Assembly (NCBI RefSeq): GCF_014158035.1
Contig: NZ_JACFXW010000001.1
Span: forward strand, 1 to 64,000
Direction: 5' to 3'
Source of the DNA: Rhizobium sp. G21
Lineage (GTDB): Bacteria > Pseudomonadota > Alphaproteobacteria > Rhizobiales > Rhizobiaceae
DNA length: 64,000 bases
A program made the translations under genes and the position numbers. Positions 58,702 through 64,000 of the stretch are shown here, one piece after another. Position 1 is the stretch's first letter; each line of letters begins with the position of its first letter. The notes beneath the pieces were generated by a model, which searched no databases, had not been told where the DNA came from, and worked only from the letters and a program-made list of their open reading frames with translations.

Positions 58702-58865
58702 TCAGAATGCTTTATCATCGGTTGTGCTTGGCGACAATTATGGGATGGCCTCCTCCGGAGTTTGTCATGAGGTCCGGCCCGCTATTGAACCCTTAACCCG
58801 CCTGCCTTACATTGCGATTTGACAACACCGGGCCTTGAACCCGGCTTGCGAAGGAGAATGGGCCG

Positions 58866-59255
58866 ATGGGCTTTCAAGTCATGACCATGACGGATGCGGC
58901 CGCCGCGCGCGTGCGTGAAATCGTCGAGAATGCCAATAGCGACGCCAAGGGCATTCGCGTCGGGATCAAGAAGGGCGGCTGCGCCGGGATGGAATATACG
59001 ATCGATCTGGTGACCGATCCCAATCCGAAAGACGATTTGATCGAGCGAGACGGCGCGCGCGTCTGGGTGCAGCCGGCTGCGGTGCTCTATCTCCTGGGCA
59101 CGGAAATGAGCTTCGAGACCACGACGCTGCGTTCCGGCTTCATCTTCTCCAACCCGAACCAGACTTCTGCCTGCGGCTGTGGCGAAAGCGTGGAATTGAA
59201 GCCAGCCGATCTTGCGGCGCTCGCCGCCAAGGGCGAGGCCGTGGTGCGGGCCTGA
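58866..59255 (+). CDS. sufA: A-type Fe-S carrier protein SufA
   Basis: HesB/IscA-family protein that carries nascent clusters to target proteins. The three conserved cysteines are in KKGGCAGM and SACGCGES. It has 129 residues. A GGAG site lies before the ATG. In relatives it follows sufT directly; here the RelE/XRE pair and a hypothetical gene lie between, so it probably uses its own promoter in the 165-bp gap upstream. Confidence 0.93.
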   Translation: MGFQVMTMTDAAAARVREIVENANSDAKGIRVGIKKGGCAGMEYTIDLVTDPNPKDDLIERDGARVWVQPAAVLYLLGTEMSFETTTLRSGFIFSNPNQTSACGCGESVELKPADLAALAAKGEAVVRA

Positions 59256-59283
59256 GCGAACCCTCGCTTCAACCCCCAGCCCC

Positions 59284-59892
59284 TCAATCGGGAAAATGCG
59301 TGTTGAGCCAGTCGGCGAGACTCTCCGTTTCGCCGTCAGAGAGCGTGTGGCCGACAGGGCTCTCGATAAATTCCACCATGGCCCCGGCGCGCGTGAGGCG
59401 TTCTCTCGATGTTTCGGCGTCTGCCCGCGCTCGTCGTTCATCCTCGGTGGCTGCGAGGATCAGGACGGGTTTTTGGGCGAGGGCGGCCTCCGCGCCGCCG
59501 AGATCCGGACTGAGCGGCCGGATCAAAGCGGCGCCTGCAAATTGTTCCGGAGCGGTTCGCAACAGGCTTTCCGCCATGATCGCGCCGTTGGAATACCCCA
59601 CCAGAACGGGCTGGCGCGTGACGCTGCGGGCGCGTTTGAGGCTCGCCACGAAAATTTGGAAAGCCGCGACTTGCTGGGCGAGATCGTCGAGATCGAGGCT
59701 GCGATCAGGATGGCGCCGGAAGAAGGCGTGGCCGTCTTCCCACATCACCGAACCGCGCGGCAGGATCGCGGGACGGTCAGGCGCCACCTGCGCCGCCAGC
59801 GTTTCGAGCGTCGTCTCATCCTGTCCTGAACCATGCAGGAAGATGGCCGGACGCTTGGACGAACCGGCGCGGCGAATGACATGGTGAAGCAT
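59284..59892 (-). CDS. Alpha/beta hydrolase (carboxylesterase/phospholipase type)
   Basis: A 202-residue hydrolase. FLHGSGQDETTL gives the oxyanion hole, GYSNGA the nucleophile elbow, and SPVGHTLS the catalytic histidine. It resembles the YpfH/carboxylesterase group. It converges with sufA. Substrate unknown. Confidence 0.8.
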   Translation of the reverse strand: MLHHVIRRAGSSKRPAIFLHGSGQDETTLETLAAQVAPDRPAILPRGSVMWEDGHAFFRRHPDRSLDLDDLAQQVAAFQIFVASLKRARSVTRQPVLVGYSNGAIMAESLLRTAPEQFAGAALIRPLSPDLGGAEAALAQKPVLILAATEDERRARADAETSRERLTRAGAMVEFIESPVGHTLSDGETESLADWLNTHFPD

Positions 59893-59955
59893 CTCGGTAG
59901 TCCCCTCGAACGTTATCGAAGGGTTAGCGGCGGCGTGTGACCGGCATGTGAAGGT

Positions 59956-60219
59956 TTACTCGCGTTTGACCAGCATCAGGGCGGCCCAGAGATCCATGCC
60001 GCTCTCGAAAGAGGCGAGCGCCGCCTCGCGGACGAACCGGGATTCGCTCATGGACGACAATTCCCGGGCGAGATCGCCGGCGCGGCCATCCGTTGCCTGG
60101 CGGGATTGACCGTTTCCGTCATTGGAAAAATCGTCGAACGTGTCGCCGACATTGCCAAACTGGGACGTCTGGCTCAGCATGCCTGGAAGGGTTGTGTTCA
60201 TCACGTTTGCTGGGCTCAT
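59956..60219 (-). CDS. Small hypothetical protein
   Basis: An 87-residue protein (MSPANVMNTTLPGMLSQTSQFG to SGMDLWAALMLVKRE) of unknown family. GAGGAG lies six bases before the ATG at 60219. The middle is polar and Asp/Asn-rich; the C-terminus (FVREAALASFESGMDLWAALML) is helical. No partner is obvious. Confidence 0.55.
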   Translation of the reverse strand: MSPANVMNTTLPGMLSQTSQFGNVGDTFDDFSNDGNGQSRQATDGRAGDLARELSSMSESRFVREAALASFESGMDLWAALMLVKRE

Positions 60220-60360
60220 GCCCATCTCCTCTATGCAGCAAACGTGTTCTACAAGACGACGCTTTCAAATTCCTAAACGGATCATAGCGTCATTTTGGGA
60301 TGAATATTTCGGGTTGACGGACGCCGCGAACCCTTGTCGGCCGGGCGTCCAACATGTCCG

Positions 60361-60657
60361 TCAGCGCTTGCGGACGAACTCCGTCCGCAGCACGAGGCCC
60401 TTGATGGCGTCGTGGCGGCAATCGATCTCTTCGGGATTGTCGGTGAGGCGGATCGACTTGATCACCGTGCCCTGCTTGATCGTCTGGCCCGCGCCCTTGA
60501 CCTTGAGATCCTTGACCAACACGACGCTGTCGCCGTCCGCAAGCACATTGCCGGCGGAATCCACCACCACATTCGCCGCAGCCTTTTCAGCGGCGATTTC
60601 GGAGGCCGGACGCCATTCGCCGGTTGCTTCGTCGTAAATGTATTCGTCATCGGCCAT
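60361..60657 (-). CDS. PhnA-domain (YjdM-like) protein
   Basis: A 98-residue protein containing the PhnA domain (VLADGDSVVLVKDLKVKGAGQTIKQGTVIKSIRLTDNPEEIDCR) but not the N-terminal zinc ribbon. Despite the name, such proteins are not established in phosphonate use. It lies upstream of the gcv genes' 3' end on the same strand, about 100 bp from gcvP. Confidence 0.82.
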   Translation of the reverse strand: MADDEYIYDEATGEWRPASEIAAEKAAANVVVDSAGNVLADGDSVVLVKDLKVKGAGQTIKQGTVIKSIRLTDNPEEIDCRHDAIKGLVLRTEFVRKR

Positions 60658-60722
60658 GGCCAGGTTCCTTTTACGGAAAATCGTGATCGGGGCCTACAGG
60701 ACGACGCCTTAGAATGCAATGA

Positions 60723-60748
60723 CGCCGCCCCTCGCATGAGAGGCGGCG
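60723..60748 (-). terminator. Hairpin after gcvP
   Basis: CGCCGCC and CTC arms pair with GAG and GGCGGCG around a GCAT loop, 13 bp after the gcvP stop. The T content after the stem is low, so activity is uncertain. Confidence 0.5.
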
Positions 60749-60760
60749 GCACGTTCGCTT

Positions 60761-63626
60761 TTACTCCGCGGCTTCCGCGTAAACCTCCATCGGCGGGCAG
60801 GCGCAGACGAGGTTGCGGTCGCCATAGACATTGTCGACCCGGTTGACCGGCGGCCAGTATTTGTCGACGCCGAGCCAGCCCGGCGGGAAGCAGGCCTGTT
60901 CGCGGCTATAGGGGCGGTCCCAATCGCCCACGAGATCGCGCACCGTATGCGGAGCGTTTTTCAGCGGGTTGTTGGTTTTGTCCATCCGCCCGTCCTCGAT
61001 GGCCCGGGCTTCCGCGCGGATCGACAGCATGGCGTCGATGAAGCGGTCGAGTTCGGCCTTGGTCTCGCTTTCGGTCGGCTCGATCATCAGCGTGCCGGCG
61101 ACCGGCCAGCTCATGGTCGGGGCGTGGAAGCCGGAATCGATCAGGCGCTTGGCGACATCGTCGACGCTCACGCCGGCGCTCTGCTGAAGCGGCCTCGTGT
61201 CGATGATGCATTCATGCGCCACGCGGCCCCTGGCGGATTTGTAGAGCACCTCGTAGGCGCCCTTCAGCCTGGCGGCGATGTAATTGGCGTTGAGGATCGC
61301 TGCTTTCGTCGCCTGGGTCAGGCCTTCGCCGCCCATCATCAGGATATAGGACCAGCTGATCGGCAGGATCGAGGCCGAGCCGAAGGGGGCGGCGCAGACT
61401 GCGCCGTCGCGATGGTCACTCTCGGGATGGCCGGGCAGGTGGGCTGCGAGATGCGCCTTGACGCCGATCGGCCCCATGCCCGGACCGCCGCCGCCATGGG
61501 GAATGCAAAAGGTCTTGTGCAGGTTGAGATGGCTGACATCGGAACCGATATCGCCGGGGCGGGAGAGGCCGACCATGGCGTTCATATTGGCGCCGTCCAT
61601 ATAGACCTGGCCGCCATGAGCATGGGTGATGTCGCATATCTCCCGCACCGTCTCCTCGAACACGCCATGGGTCGAGGGATAGGTGATCATGACAGCCGAC
61701 AGATTGGCGGAATGTTTTTCGGCCTGGGCGCGGAAGTCGTCGAGATCGATATCCCCATTAGGAGACACTTTCACCGGCACGACTTTCATGCCGACCATCT
61801 GCGCCGAGGCCGGGTTGGTGCCATGCGCAGATGTCGGGATCAGGCAGACGTCGCGATGGGTATCCCCGCGCGCGACATGATAGTTGCGGATGGTGAGAAG
61901 GCCGGCATATTCCCCTTGCGCGCCGGAATTGGGCTGCATGGAGAAGGCGTCGTAGCCGGTGATGTCGCAGAGTTTTTTGGTCAGATCCTCGATCATGATC
62001 CGATAGCCCTCGGCCTGATCGGCGGGGACGAAAGGATGGATTTCGGAAAATTCCGGCCAGGTGATCGGCAGCATTTCGGCGGTGGCGTTGAGCTTCATCG
62101 TGCAGGAGCCCAACGGGATCATGGATCGGTCGAGCGCCAGATCCCGGTCCGAGAGACGGCGGATATAGCGGGTCATCTCGCTTTCGGCCCGGTTCATGTG
62201 GAAAATCTTGTGGGTGAGATAGTCGCTCTTGCGCAGGAGGTCTGCGGGCAGGCGCCAGTCTGGGGCAAAGTCTTCGGTCTTGAAATCGCCGCCGAAGGCC
62301 CGCCAGACGGCTTCCAGCGTTACAGGCCGCGAGCGCTCGTCCAGCGATATGCCGATGCGGTCATGGCCGATCTTGCGGAGGTTGACGCCTTCCGCCACGG
62401 CGGCCTTGAGGATGACGCCCTGCAGCTTGCCGACCTCAATGGTGATGGTGTCGAAGAAGCTTTCCGGCTCGACCGTATAGCCAAGCTTTTCGAGCCCCTT
62501 GGCGAGGCGGACGGTCTTCTGGTGTACGCTCTGTGCGATCGCCTTCAGGCCCTGCGGGCCGTGGAAGACGGCGTACATCGAGGCCATCACCGCGAGCAGC
62601 ACCTGGGCGGTGCAGATGTTGGAGGTCGCCTTTTCGCGGCGGATATGTTGTTCGCGGGTCTGCAGCGCCAGCCGATAGGCGCGGTTGCCGCGCGCATCGA
62701 TGGAGACGCCGACCAGGCGGCCGGGCATCGCGCGCTTGAGATCGTCGCGCACCGCCATATAGGCCGCATGCGGCCCGCGCCATAGCCGACCGGCACGCCG
62801 AAGCGCTGGGTGGAGCCGACGGCGATATCGGCGCCCATCTCGCCGGGGATTTGAGCAGGCAAAGCGCCAAGGGATCGGCGGCGACGGCGCCGAGCGCTCC
62901 GGCGGCATGGAGCTTGTCCATCAGCGGCGCGACATCGCGGACATGGCCGTAGGTGCCGGGATATTGCAACAGCGCGCCGAACACTTCCGACGGGTTAAGA
63001 TCCGTGAAGGGATCGCCGATGACGATCGTCCAGCCCAGCGGCTCGGCGCGGGTCTTCAAGAGCGCCAGCGTCTGCGGATGGCAGTTTTCGTCGGCGAAGA
63101 AGGCGGTCGCCTTGCTCTTGGCGGAGCGCTGGGCGAGCGCCATGGCTTCGGCCGCAGCGGTGGCTTCATCCAGCAGCGAGGCGTTGGCGATGTCGAGACC
63201 GGTGAGATCGGTGATCATGGTCTGGTAGTTGAGGAGCGCCTCTAGACGTCCCTGGCTGATTTCGGGCTGGTAGGGCGTATAGGCGGTGTACCAGGCCGGA
63301 TTTTCCAGAATGGTGCGCTGGATGACCGGCGGCGTGATCGTGCCGTAATAGCCCTGTCCGATCAGCGAGACGAGATTGCGGTTCCTGTTGGCGGTCTCGC
63401 GCATCTTGTCGAGCGCTTCGCGCTCGGTCAGCGGCTTGTCCCAGGCAAGCGGCGTCTTGAGCCGGATCGAGGCGGGCACCGTGTCGTCGATCAGCGCATC
63501 CAAGCTGTCATAGCCGATGACCTTCAGCATCTCGGCCATTTCACTGGGCGAGGGGCCGATATGGCGGCGGTCGGCGAAATTATAGGGATCGTAATCCGTA
63601 AACGTAAAGTCGCTGGGCAGTGACAT
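60761..63626 (-). CDS. gcvP: Glycine dehydrogenase (P protein) of the glycine cleavage system, two frameshifts
   Basis: PLP enzyme that decarboxylates glycine and passes the aminomethyl group to GcvH. Family segments are [15 protein letters not shown] at the N-terminus, [23 protein letters not shown], and the PLP lysine in [17 protein letters not shown]. The frame breaks twice: near 62845-62848 (four C on the coding strand, five needed to read [24 protein letters not shown]) and near 62774-62780 (before [22 protein letters not shown]). Corrected, it has about 955 residues, the normal length. Its ATG overlaps the gcvH stop (TAATG). Confidence 0.93.
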
Positions 63627-63988
63627 TAGCCGACCATCCTGTTGTAGGCGTCCTCATCCATGAGGGCTTCGATTTCGGCGGGATTGGCGAGCTTGAGCTT
63701 GAAGAACCAGCCGGCGCCCAGCGGATCGGAATTCACCAGCGCCGGATCTGCGGCGATGGCCTCGTTGACCTCGACGATCTCGCCGTCGAGCGGGCAATAG
63801 ACTTCGGAGGCTGCCTTGACGCTTTCGACGGTGGCGGAAGCGGCGTTCTTCGCGAGCGTCGCGCCGACCTCGGGCAGTTCGACATAGACGAGATCGCCGA
63901 GTTGATCGGCGGCGTGGCGGGTGATGCCGACGGTGGCGACATCGCCCTCGAGCTTCAGCCATTCATGTTCTTCGGTGAATTTCAGCAT
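63626..63988 (-). CDS. gcvH: Glycine cleavage system H protein
   Basis: Lipoyl carrier that shuttles the aminomethyl intermediate between P, T and L proteins. The lipoylated lysine is Lys58 in [21 protein letters not shown]. 120 residues, typical. It overlaps gcvP by one base; gcvT is expected just beyond the right edge. Confidence 0.95.
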   Translation of the reverse strand: MLKFTEEHEWLKLEGDVATVGITRHAADQLGDLVYVELPEVGATLAKNAASATVESVKAASEVYCPLDGEIVEVNEAIAADPALVNSDPLGAGWFFKLKLANPAEIEALMDEDAYNRMVG

Positions 63989-64000
63989 GGTGTGGGTCCT

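Noticed and set aside
60947..62785. A 612-codon open frame antisense to gcvP
   Set aside because: Shadow of the glycine dehydrogenase gene, with no ribosome-binding site or family motifs.

Overview
This window looks like chromosomal DNA of an alphaproteobacterium of the order Hyphomicrobiales (Rhizobiales), probably Rhizobiaceae or a close relative. The evidence is: high GC; a rhizobial-type porin; a class II (plant-type) DAHP synthase; the gene order gph / rpiA-DUF2059-gor; a molybdopterin-binding/MocA fusion; a suf operon with two cysteine desulfurases preceded by an Irr-type ICE box; a RirA-type operator; CtrA boxes; and a RIME-like palindromic element. The genus cannot be told from the sequence. 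No rRNA, tRNA, CRISPR array, phage or insertion sequence was recognised.

Layout. 0-9 kb: class I fumarase (cut by the left edge), a membrane diguanylate cyclase, a LysR regulator with an aldehyde dehydrogenase and a GMC oxidoreductase, a higBA toxin-antitoxin pair, class II fumarase fumC and an ArsR regulator. 9-17.8 kb: a periplasmic L,D-transpeptidase behind a CtrA box, a LysR/VOC pair, gph, rpiA, a secreted DUF2059 protein, gor and another LysR. 17.9-26 kb: DAHP synthase, M50 protease, an unfamiliar membrane protein plus alpha/beta-hydrolase pair, an RTX protein, a GFA protein, porin and DUF1003. 26-35 kb: nadE, the MocA fusion, a TonB-dependent haem-type receptor behind a RirA-like box, a TfoX-N protein, a second RTX protein, NUDIX and RhlE. 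35-46 kb: LysE exporter, M23 peptidase (CtrA box), ferritin-like DUF455 protein, Bcp peroxiredoxin, a large AsmA/YhdP-like protein, tyrS, a RelE/HTH pair, anmK and a flavin reductase. 46-49 kb: a soluble chemoreceptor built of tandem HAMP-like repeats. 49-60 kb: the suf Fe-S assembly cluster. 60-64 kb: a PhnA-like protein, then gcvP and gcvH of the glycine cleavage system.

The suf cluster is the most interesting locus. The usual order (hydrolase, cysteine desulfurase, sufB, sufC, sufD, sufS, sufT, sufA) is interrupted twice by toxin-antitoxin-like pairs. A nucleotidyltransferase/HEPN pair sits between sufB and sufC and is translationally coupled to sufB. A RelE/XRE pair, whose toxin seems to start at ACG, sits after sufT. 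A RIME-like element separates sufD from sufS. Two more toxin-antitoxin pairs lie beside fumC and between tyrS and anmK; in the latter the antitoxin gene overlaps the start of anmK. Four TA-like pairs are therefore nested among housekeeping genes.

A caution for any reader: at least 14 genes, many of them conserved housekeeping genes (fumA, fumC, rpiA, tyrS, sufD, gcvP and others), are each broken by one or two single-base indels. Most of these are consistent with a homopolymer that is one base short. This pattern is best explained by residual long-read sequencing error rather than gene decay, so such genes are annotated across their full intended span.
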